A stretch of 64,000 bases of DNA, taken from the NCBI GenBank assembly GCA_011317545.1, contig WUJK01000001.1, forward strand, positions 2,957,001 to 3,021,000, given 5' to 3'. Origin of the DNA: Coniella vitis (Eukaryota; Ascomycota; Sordariomycetes; Diaporthales; Schizoparmaceae). Below the pieces are notes generated by a model, which saw only the letters and a program-made list of their open reading frames with translations, ran no database searches and was not told the DNA's origin. The position numbers were made by a program, and so were the translations under genes. Below, piece after piece: positions 45,631-55,978 of this stretch; the first letter of the stretch is position 1, and every line of letters begins with the position of its first letter.

Positions 45631-46340
45631 TCATGCGAAGGAAACCTTCTTCTTCTTTGCCTTAGTCGCCTTTGTTCCCTCCAATTCGGCCCGCTTTATC
45701 GTCTTGTCGTCGGCGTCGTCATCGGTGGGCTTGGAGGGCCTCTTCCTCTTTCTGCGCAGCGAGTCCTTGGTCGCGTCGAGTTCGGCCTTGCGCTCCGACT
45801 CCTTCTTCTCGGCTTCTGCTTTCCTTGCCTCGCGAATTGCCTCCATGTGACGTGCCTTCATCATCTTGGACTCGATCTGTCCTTCCTTCTCAGCCTGGAC
45901 CATGGAGAGGATAGTCGTCATGCTTTCCTAGAACATTCGAAATAGGCCACATTAGCAAGCGTAACGGGTGGAAGGGGGACAGGGAAGGGGGAAGAAGGGG
46001 GGGGGGGGCAGGATAAAAAAAAAGGAGGGCAGCCCATACCCGATCATCAACAAAGACCTTTCCCTTCTTCTTGCCCTTTGGCTTCTCCACACCGACAGGC
46101 GTCACCATATTCAGCTCTGGGATGCCCAGCTCCTTTTCGCTGTACACCCTCTTCTTCTTCTTCTTGGCCAGTTCTTTGGCTAGTTGGCCGGGCTTCACCG
46201 CGGGTTTGTGTCCCTCCTTTGTACGCTTCGCCTTCACGACAGGGTCATTCTCGGGTCGCTTGGCAAGCTTGGAGTTTTTTCACGCCCGAGTTTTTGGCCG
46301 CGTGCTTGTTTTTGACGGTTTTTGTTCGCGCGGCACCCAT
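45631..46340 (-). CDS. LOC1: Ribosome-assembly/mRNA-localisation protein Loc1, with an apparent one-base frameshift
   Basis: Loc1 is a nuclear, basic RNA-binding protein that promotes 60S subunit assembly and, in yeast, ASH1 mRNA localisation. Two exons are seen: 46340-46040 and 45927-45631, with a 112-bp intron (GTATGG donor, GCTAAT branch, CTAG acceptor). Conserved segments are VYSEKELGIPELNMVTPVGV, KGKKKGKVFVDD, then QIESKMMKARHMEAIREAR and the C-terminal end KKKKVSFA, very like yeast Loc1. The first 21 codons from the ATG lie in one frame; the rest of exon 1 is in another, and exon 1 is 301 nt instead of a multiple of three. The shift falls at a run of six T on the plus strand (46275-46280); five would restore one frame. 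It is either a real lesion, a homopolymer sequencing error, or an unusual start. Confidence 0.8.
45997..46023. repeat. G12 and A9 homopolymers inside the LOC1 intron
   Basis: G12 at 45997-46008 and A9 at 46015-46023 lie in the intron. Such runs make this locus prone to sequencing indels, relevant to the nearby frameshift. Confidence 0.8.
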
Positions 46341-46881
46341 CTTGCTTCGTTGCTTGTTGCTGCCGTAGATATGAGGTTTGTGGAGTATTATTTTGTCTTG
46401 GTACGCGCCTGTTCTAGGCAGTCAGGAGGCTCGAAAGGAAGGAGCGGGAGTTTTGCGTAAGGGAGGGAGGAGGAGGAGGCCAAGGCGTAGTAGCGTATGT
46501 AGCGTTGCGGTTGCGAATCCCTGATGGACGCTATCGCAACTTTTTTGGCGGGACGAGAATGCAGATTCGAGATGGAGAAGATAAGAACCCTTATCAACCC
46601 TGACATGGTACATGCTTAAAGTACCTCACCGGGCTTCTTTGGGTTCTGAAATGCGAGAAATGTTGTTCTCTGAGACCTATTTACAACTTTCTTACGGGCC
46701 AAGAACCTCTTGACGGTTATGGCTTCATGCAGGCCAGTCTATATTAGCGACAGGAAAGCGACATTTCTGCATCCAAGCACTTCTGAGTACTTTGTTTCTT
46801 TCGTCTCACGAGTTGCATCAAAACGTCAGACACATGATAATTATGGAATGTGAAATTGGGCATCGAAGAGAATAAAAACGT
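46341..46881. other. Upstream region of LOC1 and 3' flank of the Zn2Cys6 gene
   Basis: 540 bp without a recognised gene. The leader of LOC1 runs through the first part. Confidence 0.55.
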
Positions 46882-48145
46882 TCAATCCTCGGAGACAAGT
46901 AGTTCGTCAAGCGGCCATTGTATCAAGGCTCTCATCTCTGGTTCTAACATATCAGCAATGAATCGTAACATACTCCTCACTTTACGGAACTGCATCCACC
47001 AGTTTGCGCCTTCTGCACGGTACAGCAACACACACCAGAATGCCATGATGACCATGGCCGCCTGGTCTTTGCGTCCCATCATCTCGAAGAAAGGTTGCGG
47101 CATGATAGCGACAAACGTCAGGCTGGCCGTCTTCATGCTCAACAAATCGCCGCGGTCCGAAATCTGAAAAGAGGCCCGCAGAAACCTCAAGACCTGTGCC
47201 ATTATTTCCAGTTTACCGATCTCTATGTCTGCGGTGGTCGCTTGAGTCTCTAGATACCCCTGCAACCTCTTCGTCATATGCTCAACGTATATATCAGACG
47301 GGTTGTCCTTGGGTGGGACCACGGCTCCAGCCCGAATCCCCGTCTGGTAGGGTTGGATGTGCACCTTCATAGGACCCGAGAGAAGCACCTGCTCGTATTG
47401 TTTATATAGCATCACCGCGCCACGTAAAGCCGTCATCCACTCGGCAGGCTCTGCGCTGTCCTCTCGAAAGAGCAGAGAGCCCACATCTGCGGCGCTTGCA
47501 AAGTAGTATGGCACCAGCAACGCATTGCAGGCCCAGATTGGCTCGATGAGCTCTGCGCTATGCGCAGAGATGGCGGCTCGCAGGCCGGCAATTCCTTGCG
47601 CGTGATGGTGGCGCGCAAGCTCCAAGTTGGCCCTGACCTCATCCTGGGTGTAGACGACGTTGATGCTGAGATCGAGCGCAGCGACGGCCATCATCTCTTG
47701 CATGAGAAACCTGTGTCTTGTGGCCAGCTCGGGGACGTAGTCCAGCCAGGGGGAGGTGAGGTTGGGATTGGCAAGATAGCGGCATGTGACGGTGCTGAAG
47801 CGGTGGAAAAGGCGGATGTCTGTCAGGGTGAAGGAAGTGTCATCTTGTCCGAGTGGTTGCTGCTGCTGCGAACTGCTCACGTCGGAAGCGCCTGAGCCTG
47901 TGGCTGGTGAGGTTTCGTTGGTACTCGATAGCGTCACGAGGGCCGTGAAACTGCACTTTTCTCCTCGTTTGGCACACCTCGAGCAGGGGACCTCCTCATC
48001 GCACTTGAGAAATATGCGATCATCAGTCCTGTGCTTATTGTGGGAAGCCTGAGCTGCTGTGTGCATTGTATCTTACCTTGACTTTTCTAGTTTTGCACTG
48101 GGCACAACCATTTCTTGACTTGGTATGCGCTCGGCGAGCGTTCAT
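46882..48145 (-). CDS. Zn(II)2Cys6 transcription factor
   Basis: Two exons, 48145-48077 and 48003-46882, give 396 residues. The zinc cluster spans the intron: Cys14, Cys17 in exon 1 (GCAQCKTRKVK) and Cys24, Cys30, Cys33, Cys40 in exon 2 (CDEEVPCSRCAKRGEKC), spacing C-x2-C-x6-C-x5-C-x2-C-x6-C, canonical for Gal4-type DNA binding. The donor GTAAGA directly follows the Lys before Cys24. After a Ser/Gln-rich linker comes a fungal-specific regulatory region of helices (FTLTDIRLFHRFSTVTCRYL, FLMQEMMAVAALDLS, ARHHHAQGIAGLRAAI), as in short regulators of the sterol-regulator (Upc2-like) group. Target genes are not evident and it is not next to a metabolic cluster. Confidence 0.9.
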
Positions 48146-50214
48146 GCTGTTAGCTTTTGAATTCGTAAGAAATTCTTTTCATGTGTTTTTCTCAAGCCAA
48201 ACCCTTCAAGCCACCTATAAGTTGATGCTAACAATGGCCCTGACGGTTGCGTGAGCAAGGCGTAAATTGAATCCATCCAGATGAGGCGTGAACACATCCG
48301 TCTCTTTTGAGAGCGTTGTATGTGTAGCACAGCCACTTCATCCCTCAGTACAAGGTGGTCAATGCTTATTCACATGGTAGACCCCAAGGTGAAGAAGAGG
48401 ATCGTGGGAGAACGGTGACTTATCTTCCGAAACCCCATGGATTTAAAATTCTCTAGCTTGGTGTCTGTTCTGTTTTGATGACGGCACGTAAAATCAAAGT
48501 GCCGGCGCCTGGCGAGTTCTACAAGACATTTTTCCACAGAAGGAATGGCGAAGTCATCGCGACTTTCGGGCGGGACAAAACTAATGGTACTATGTACTAT
48601 TCATCATGAATGCCCGACAACAGCCCAAGTCGTTTCCCCCATGTTGTCTTGTTTGTTGTCTCGGACGAGGCCGCCGATTGTCGCTGCCCATTGCGGCGCA
48701 GCTCGGGCACAATCAGGGGTCCTCGTCTACCAGAGATATCAAACATCGCCTGTACATAGTACCTGATGCAGTAGCCTGAGTCGGGTACTAAGTTTTTTCC
48801 ACAAGGGTTGTAGGATCGCCATCGTCTCTGTCCGACAAGACCTCGGGTTTCCTGATAAAACTAGTCTGTCAGTTGGTGGGAGGGAGGAATAGAGGCTGAA
48901 GGGTTTTATATATTCCAGGTCCTGACACGCGTGTTGATGTGAGGAGGCTTGAAACTGGCCTGGCCAGTCGTGCATGTACAGAAGCATTGGACATAGGGAG
49001 TACCAAATGCAGCCACAGTTTTGTCGGTGAGTCTAAATTTAGTAGCGGCTTCACTCCTAAAGTATGTACCAAAGCATGTACCTAGGTAGCCTGGTAGCGT
49101 AGTAAGTATCGCTGGAACAGTGGGCCATCAAACGCACAGCGGCCGCTTCAGCGAGAAGCAGCGCACTAACAGCTGCCAGCCACGCACTCGTAATGGAGAT
49201 GGCCCCTGTTGTCGTACTTTGTACATAGTACGTATGCTTCTTGTACAAGGTACTCTTCGAGTGTTCTGTATTGCATCCCACTTTGACGGTTGGTGTCAGG
49301 CGTTTGTTTCTTGTATTCTACATAACTCAGGCGACTGCTGGCCCGCCATACATAGTATAGTATTATATTCATTATATTTACTATACTGGATATGTATATA
49401 GCAGGTACTGTACATGTGCAACTCCCGTCGTCACCACCCATAACGGGATCGATCTGACAGCATACTACATAGTATAGTATGGTATCAAATAAACGATTTC
49501 CCCAAGGCGAAGAAGAGATCAAAAAAGCGGTACAAACTATGCATACGTAAATTCCCCACCATCATTTCCTAGTGCACAATATATTGCACGAAATGACTGC
49601 CACAAGCACAGCCATCGTGTACGCTTGGCAGTGCGCAAGAAACAACAGGGGATTAGGCCTGAGAACAAAATCCTTGCAACACGCTGCTTTGCGCTACTAT
49701 GGTTCGCTACAGGCGTTGCGCCAGGGCGCGCCCAGCGCCCATATGCGTTGTACTGTACTAGTAGCGCCTACCTAATTCATCAGTCCCTTTCGGTCCACTG
49801 AAACGGGCTTTCTCTCTTCAAAGTCCATCCTTCCAACTTGCGCCATCCTTTTTCAGCTGCAAACCACACTCTGACTTCCACTTTCGCTGTCTTTCTCTCT
49901 AATCATTTCTGTCGTTTGCACGCCCTCCCACCCTCCTTTCCGCGTCAGCCGGCTCCTCATTCCGCGTCGCTTGGTATCCAGTGGTTCCCGACACCGTCCA
50001 GTCGTTACAGCTCTTAAGTCAGGCAGCGCTCGTTCGCTCTTCCCTGGGCGTGACTTGCACCCGCGGCTTCTCGACACGCCAATCCTAGAATTCGTGAAAG
50101 GAGGATTTGACTTTTTGCGCTTGATCCGGCCGGCGGCCTTGTCGGACAGCCTCTTATTGTCTGACGCGAGCTGACCTGAGCGGTACGGCGTTTGACCGCA
50201 TTATTTCGCCCGCC
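48146..50214. other. Gene-poor region, about 2 kb, rich in TACATAGTA words
   Basis: No gene is recognised. Five exact copies of the 9-bp word lie between 48588 and 49474, the densest cluster in the window. A further inverted repeat, AGTATAGTA (49354-49362) with TACTATACT (49379-49387), lies inside it. The end before 50215 is the pyrimidine-rich leader of the rhomboid gene. Confidence 0.5.
48588..49474. repeat. Cluster of five TACATAGTA/TACTATGTA words
   Basis: Copies at 48588-48596 (reverse), 48753-48761, 49222-49230, 49349-49357 and 49466-49474. Three of them sit in an 11-bp context close to a palindrome (GTACATAGTAC), the others end in TAGTAT. Confidence 0.75.
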
Positions 50215-52116
50215 ATGGCCAACTATAATGACCATCTAAACAAACCTCTGCCGCCGCCATTGAGCTCCTCGCCAGCGCCCATGGACAACGACCACCGCCA
50301 GCCCACGCTGCCCTTCCGCCAAGACACCATGTCTAGCACATCGCAATATTCGCAGCGAGGGAATACCCTCCACTCGGCCTCGCAGAGGTCAGAGACCTAT
50401 AATTCCACTCCTGGCTCGCAATATCCGCCTCGACAAGACACCTACTCTTCCTCTGGCCACAGCCAGCCTCCGTCGTATGCTGAAGGTGACGCCTATGGAA
50501 CACAAGCTCCCCCGCCCGCAGCGTCTCTATACTCTGAGCCTCCGTCCTATACTGGCCAACAACATCTCGGAACCAGACAACAGATTGGACAAGAGGTGTC
50601 CCCCGTCTCAAGCACCTCCGGGAACCCGTTCGATACCCCGTTCGACGACGCTGCCGCTTCTAGCCGGCAGAATCTCGCTGGAGCCATCCCACTACAAGAC
50701 CGTACCCCCAAGGATCCAATGGATGATGCCGACCACGTGTACGAGGCGCCCAAGAGGGCGCCAAAGAAGCAGGGTGTGGGCTTTGGTGAGCTGGGCATGT
50801 TCGGGGCCCATGCCAACCGTGTGCCATGGGTGGTCTATATTTTCACCTTTGTGCAGATTTCTGTCTTTATTGGCGAACTTGCAGATAATTGTGAGGAGAC
50901 AGTCCGCTCATATTCCACGCTCTGCCGCCCTAAGCTAATTGATTTTCGTCTCTTGCAGGGGTCAAGACAGGAACGCCGATCGAAATCAAGCCCTCCTTCA
51001 ACTATCTTCTTGGACCATCCCCGTACGTACAGATCAACTTCGGCGCAAGATGGACACCATGCATGCACAATGTCGAGGGCATTACAGACGCAACATACAC
51101 TATTGACTGGCCGTGTCCAAACACAACCTCTTCGGATGCCTCTGATGAAACCTGCACGTTGTCTGAGCTCTGTGGATTCGGCGGCGTTCCAGAGCCAAAA
51201 TACAATTCATCTGCGAGCATGAGCGACAAACCGGAGCCCAACCAATGGTGGCGCTTCATCCTTCCCATGTTTATGCACGCCGGCATCATCCACATTGGTT
51301 TCAATATGCTCTTACAGCTTACAATGGGCAAAGAGATTGAAAAAGCTATCGGTTCCCTTCGATTCTTCCTGGTATACGTGTCTGCCGCTATATTTGGGTT
51401 TGTTCTTGGTGGCAACTATGCGTCTACGAGCAGCCCTTCAACAGGAGCGTCTGGTGGTTTGTTTGGAATCATTGCCCTCAACTTGCTGGACCTCTTCTAC
51501 TCTTGGGGAGACCGCATTTCTCCTGGCAAGGATCTCGCTTTTATCCTCCTGGACATAATCATCTCATTTGTTCTTGGCCTATTGCCAGGCATTGATAATT
51601 TCTCTCACATTGGAGGTTTGGCAATGGGCATTGCCATTGGGTTGTCGATTCTACACTCCCCCAACGCGCTGCGACGGAGAATTGGCGAAGATGACGCGCC
51701 GTACTCAACCATGAACTCTGCCTTTAGCCGGGACAAGCCTCCAGGGTTTGTAAAGAATCCAGTCGGCTTCTTTAAGGGACGCAAGCCGCTCTGGTGGGCG
51801 TGGTGGTTCATCCGCGCCGGTTTCCTGCTGCTGGCATTCATCGGTTTCATCCTGTTGCTCAACAACTTTTATGTATATCACCAAAGCTGCAGCTGGTGCA
51901 AGTACCTCAGTTGTCTGGTATGTTTCCTATCCATCGTTCTATCGTACTTTTGAGTGTTTCAAGGAGTTTTCTGTGCTGACTCCCTCAATGTAGCCTATCA
52001 AGAACTGGTGCGACAGTGGCTTCACCTTTACCAACACGACGACAAACACGAAGCGCGATGTGTTTGAGGCGGTGGCTGACGCTGTCACTCACATTCCGAG
52101 GGAGTTTTTCGCATAA
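50215..52116 (+). CDS. Rhomboid-family intramembrane serine protease
   Basis: Three exons (50215-50890, 50959-51917, 51994-52116) give 585 residues. About 200 residues of Pro/Ser-rich cytoplasmic sequence (PPPLSSS, QPPSYAEG, repeated RQDT) precede TM1 (VPWVVYIFTFVQISVFIGEL). A Cys-rich lumenal loop follows, with CMHN, WPCPN, CTLSELCGF. The rhomboid core has MHAGIIHIGFNM (His332, His337, Asn341), the catalytic serine in GASGGLFG (Ser390) and His442 in NFSHIGGLAMG, so it should be active. A last TM (GFLLLAFIGFILLLNNFY) and a Cys-containing tail follow. It resembles secretory-pathway rhomboids of the animal Rho/yeast Rbd2 superfamily, with the animal-type WR-loop (FGARWTPCMHN). Substrates are unknown. 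Confidence 0.92.
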
Positions 52117-52623
52117 AAGGCACTTTCATTTTCCTTTTTCTGCATCCCATCGCACCATTTAGAGCATTTTAATCCAAGGAGCATAAGCGAATGGAACGTT
52201 GGGAGCAGTGATCTTGTGTGATAGATTTGAGATCACGATGACTTCGCACAGCGACGGAGTTTCTTATGTTTTCTTTTGCGGCAATCTGTTTCATGGGGCA
52301 GGCATAATCACACTAGGAAATACCCTTGGCAGGTATTGTTTTTTGAGTCTCGCAGTGGATGTTGTGAATGAAAGAATGCATGAGGAAGAAGGCTGGGAAA
52401 CAGCTGCTGCCACTGTCTACAGAAGACAAATACCAAAGAAACTGGGAGAGCTCTATCTCCACGATATTCATTAGACTTGGTACAATACAGTCATGATGAT
52501 ACGAGGCGATTAAAACAAACTTCGATCCCATTAAATGCTATGCAAGGCCCCGGCTGGCTGGACTGTGAGAATAGGTAAAAAGAGGATAAAGAAAGACATT
52601 GCTTTGTTGCTCACACAAGCAAA
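52117..52623. other. 3' flank of the rhomboid gene
   Basis: A 91-codon plus-strand frame (52199-52474) exists but shows no domain or coding bias. Nothing else is seen. Confidence 0.5.
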
Positions 52624-52842
52624 TCATACTGCTTTATGTTTCTCCAAGGCTCCAAGCGGTCCCGTCTCTTTTTGACCTGTCCAATCATACATAAACACAC
52701 ACGCCACGTACACAAGATCCCAGATGGTGATGACCACCAAGCTGACAGTACCGTAAGACAGAAGAAGGGTTATATTGCCCCGGATGATTGTATCTGGACC
52801 TTGACGGGTTATGCCGAGCGGTGGAGCGGTGTTTATTCTTCT
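52624..52842 (-). CDS. Probable 3' exon of a small membrane protein; 5' exon unresolved
   Basis: A 73-codon open frame ends at a TGA (52626-52624), has mainly C- or G-ending codons, and encodes NTAPPLGITRQGPD, then a long hydrophobic stretch (GNITLLLSYGTVSLVVITIW) and a short polar tail (TGQKETGPLGALEKHKAV). There is no ATG in the frame, so a 5' exon must join it; likely acceptors are the AGs around 52836-52842. The PPLG...G.D...N pattern weakly recalls Pmp3-type proteolipids, but the usual GYxPG-x-xH signature is missing, so I do not assign that family. A candidate hydrophobic first exon begins MHIVAAAFLIFPLVY near 53313, but no in-phase join was found. Confidence 0.35.
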   Translation of the reverse strand, partial: RRINTAPPLGITRQGPDTIIRGNITLLLSYGTVSLVVITIWDLVYVACVFMYDWTGQKETGPLGALEKHKAV

Positions 52843-53734
52843 CTCGTGAAACAGTTATCCTGTGATTTGAGAATTTGGTAGTTTCAAGATTGCAGGTACT
52901 GATTCTGTTACCCAAATTCGGTATGCTTGATAAAAGCATGCGGTAGGACAGCCCCTAGTCGCAACCCCAACGAGATGGCCAGTTCCGCTTTGCTGATGCA
53001 AGGAACCAGTAGTGAAGAAAGTAAGTAAGAACAAAAGAAAAGAAAAATGACCGACCACGAAAGAAAGAGTCGTATTTCCCATCCATATGGAACCCATCTC
53101 GAATAGGCTTTCCATGGAACCTATCCAAGCAAGTCATGGGCCCCCTTCCCCCCTCCCCTCATATACCGGTCGGAACGGAAGGATTATTACTTTTTAAGGC
53201 GCCAGGATCCAAATGACCGCACGACTCAAGACACCTCTAGCAAGCAATGCTGGCTTTTACCACAGCGGAGTCTGATAGACGAGTGGGAAAATGAGAAACG
53301 CTGCCGCTACGATATGCATGTAAGAAAACCCCGGACTTTGCCGAGGAAAACGGTGCGTTACTCCGCAAGCCAAAAGTCTGTGACTGATTATTCCAAGGAT
53401 CTCAAGACGCGCGTAGGATTTGAAAGAGGCCTGGAGCACGTGCCTGGCCTGTGAAGCGAGGTAAATTCATCCGAACTGCAGACTTCTGAATTGGGGAATG
53501 CACAAATAGCTAGTTTGCGGCCTCTGGGACCCTTTTTCCTCTTCCTCGAGCTTGGGACAACGAAAGCACAACGACCAGGAAAGTGGACGTGGAGTTCACA
53601 TCCAGCGGCTGGGCCCCTTTCAGTCGCCCAATTGCAACGAAAGGCAGTCGTCACAGTCCCGCGATATAACCGACTATCAATATTTCTCAAGTCAAGCAAA
53701 AGCGACGCGCGCGGGACCAACATCTGTGAAGACC
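52843..53734. other. Upstream region between divergent small exon and Zn2Cys6 gene
   Basis: About 890 bp. It may contain the missing first exon of the small membrane protein and the leader of the Zn2Cys6 gene. Nothing firm is seen. Confidence 0.4.
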
Positions 53735-55534
53735 ATGACGGACAATGCCACGACTGACACCGGCTATGACAAGCCGCCGCCAGTGCCTGGAGCTCGGACA
53801 GGGCCTCGACTATACCATCGCAAGTCGCGCTTGGGCTGCACGCGATGTAAAGCCAGGCGGGTCAAGGTAAGTGAGCAACCACACTCGATCGATACCTGTG
53901 TCTTCGCACAATGTGTGGGCCTTAATGGATACAGCCCACGCCGAGCAGGAGCAATCGCAGCCTGCTAACAAGACATGATAACGCCCCAGTGTGACGAGGC
54001 GAAACCTACCTGTGGCGGCTGCAGTCGACATGGCGTACAATGCGTTTACCTGTTGGTAGACAATGCGAATCGCTCCGGTGCAAATACTATGAACAATCCG
54101 CCAGGTAATCGTCGGCAACACCACCACTGGGGCTTGTGTGACGGCAGTGCCAGCATTCAAGCCCAGCTCAACCAATCTGGTTCTCCTTCCGAGCTCAGCG
54201 ATCCAGGGCACCCATCCTACCCTCAGAGTATGGAGTTCTCATCACCTGCACCAAGCCATGTTGCGTCGACAACAGGCGACTTCAGCTTCTTGTTCGTCTC
54301 CCATGAACACCCACCGGTATCAAGTTCCAGCACTTCGGCTCAGCCAGCGCCTTCCCCAGAGCCAATCTGGAGCGAGCAGCAGGCGGCATCAACTTGGTCT
54401 CGAGAGTCGAGCACCAGGTCGTCAGGAACAAGCAGCAGTGCTGCAAGCGAAGCCCGGGATTACCTCTCATCGCTAGCAGACACAGAAGTCACCGAGTTGC
54501 CCGAGTCCAAAGAGCGGCGTGTGTTTGAACTGCGCCTCATGCACAATTACATGAACAACCAAGCACGGCAATTTGCAAATCTCAAGGCCGTTGCACATCA
54601 TGGAGAGCAGCCCAAACCAGGCGTGACCATGACTAACGATGAATTGCAGTCGCAGATGGCGGATGGGAAGGGCGCCCTGGGACGGTTCATATGGGGCCGT
54701 GAGATCCCACTGCTTGCTTTCAAGAATGATGCCATCATGTATAGCATGCTGGCCGTCAGTGCTTTGGACATGTGGACGCGCGCCTCTGATCAACAGGAAA
54801 AGGACGAGCTGCGGTTGCTCCAACAAAAGTATTTGTATATGGCTCTCCGCGAACAGCGAGTTGCCGTGGGGAACTTGAACAAAGATAACGCCGATTTGAT
54901 ATGCATGGCTGCATTAACCATTTTGCAGAACTCGTTTGCTCTGGTCCAGACATTGAATGCGTCACCGTGGCAGCCGCCGGTAGAATGGATGCAGATGGGA
55001 AGAGGTGCGGGCGCGGTGCTAACAATAGCGAGAGGTCACCTTGGGTCCGATAGCAACGACAACATCACTCGATTTGTGGAGAGCGGGCCTTTATTGGATC
55101 CCAATGAAGTTTTTGCTGCCGAGCATCGTTCGCACCTCGTTTGGCTCCTGGAGAATGACGATGGATCGACCAATGAAGTTGGGGGCCATGAGCTTAAAGA
55201 CCCAGTCACTACCATGGTCTACCATAAAGTGTTGAGTTACATCGGGTCCGTGCAAAAAGCCATAGCAGACAAGGAACCAATGTTCAAGGTTCTCCGTCGA
55301 TTTATCGGGTTCTCTATGTTCTCGTCTGACCTGTTTCAGAGCTTTCTTGAGCAGCGGAGACCGAGGGCCCTGGTTATTTTGGCACACTTCTTCAAGCTGT
55401 GGATACCATATGACGACCTGTGGCTTGTTGGAAAGACGGGTGAGAATCAAGTTCGAGGTATCTTTGAGGCGCTGCCTCCTGGGTGGAAGCACAAGGTGGC
55501 TGTAATTTTTGGCGAATACGGGTTGGAGCAATGA
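53735..55534 (+). CDS. Zn(II)2Cys6 transcription factor with fungal-specific regulatory domain
   Basis: Two exons, 53735-53866 and 53990-55534, give 558 residues. The cluster is Cys35, Cys38 (RLGCTRCKARRVK) before the intron and Cys45, Cys52, Cys55, Cys62 (CDEAKPTCGGCSRHGVQC) after it. The donor GTAAGT follows Lys44 directly, the same position as in the other Zn2Cys6 gene. A Ser/Pro/Gln-rich linker runs to about residue 210. The regulatory region starts at ELRLMHNYM and has IPLLAFKNDAIMYSMLAVSALDMW, LYMALREQRVAVGNL and ends with RPRALVILAHFFKLWIPYDDLW and LPPGWKHKVAVI, typical of the sterol-regulator/DUF3468 class. Targets are unknown; the nearest neighbour is MHF1, an unrelated housekeeping gene. 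Confidence 0.92.
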
Positions 55535-55978
55535 GTAGCTGTCTATCTTTGTTGTGCTATGATGACTTCCGTGGTTAACTCTGTGATTGTTCTTGGCGGT
55601 TGAACACATTATGGAGGTCTAGGTGCTGCACGCACCTCGTATAGTTGGCCTTTTGTGATACGCTGCGAATGGAGCGCAGCAAAGCCCAGGATGAAAACGC
55701 AAGAGTCACAGTTGCTGAAGTTTGTCAGAAGAAATCCAGGTGGACACTGGCGGGTGTCTATATGCCACGGGACCTTCCTGAATCTCGTCTTTTTCGGATG
55801 CGAATTTCCGTTTGTGTCCATTGATCGGTACCTGGGTATCTTGACGCGTCGACAGTTTCTCTTTCCCATACACAACGCCTTTCAGAGGAACAGTCGCTTT
55901 CGGAGCCACGATATCAGCCGCTCCTGTGTGATTCGACCGATGCTCTCCAACCTCTCACGCCTGCAACGTCACGAGCTC
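55535..55978. other. Intergenic between convergent Zn2Cys6 gene and MHF1
   Basis: 3' flanks of both genes; no gene is seen. Confidence 0.55.

Noticed and set aside
53257..53439. Hydrophobic frame with MHIVAAAFLIFPLVY as first exon of the 52624-52842 gene
   Set aside because: The visible donor leaves a phase that meets a stop when joined to the available acceptors; no in-phase path found.
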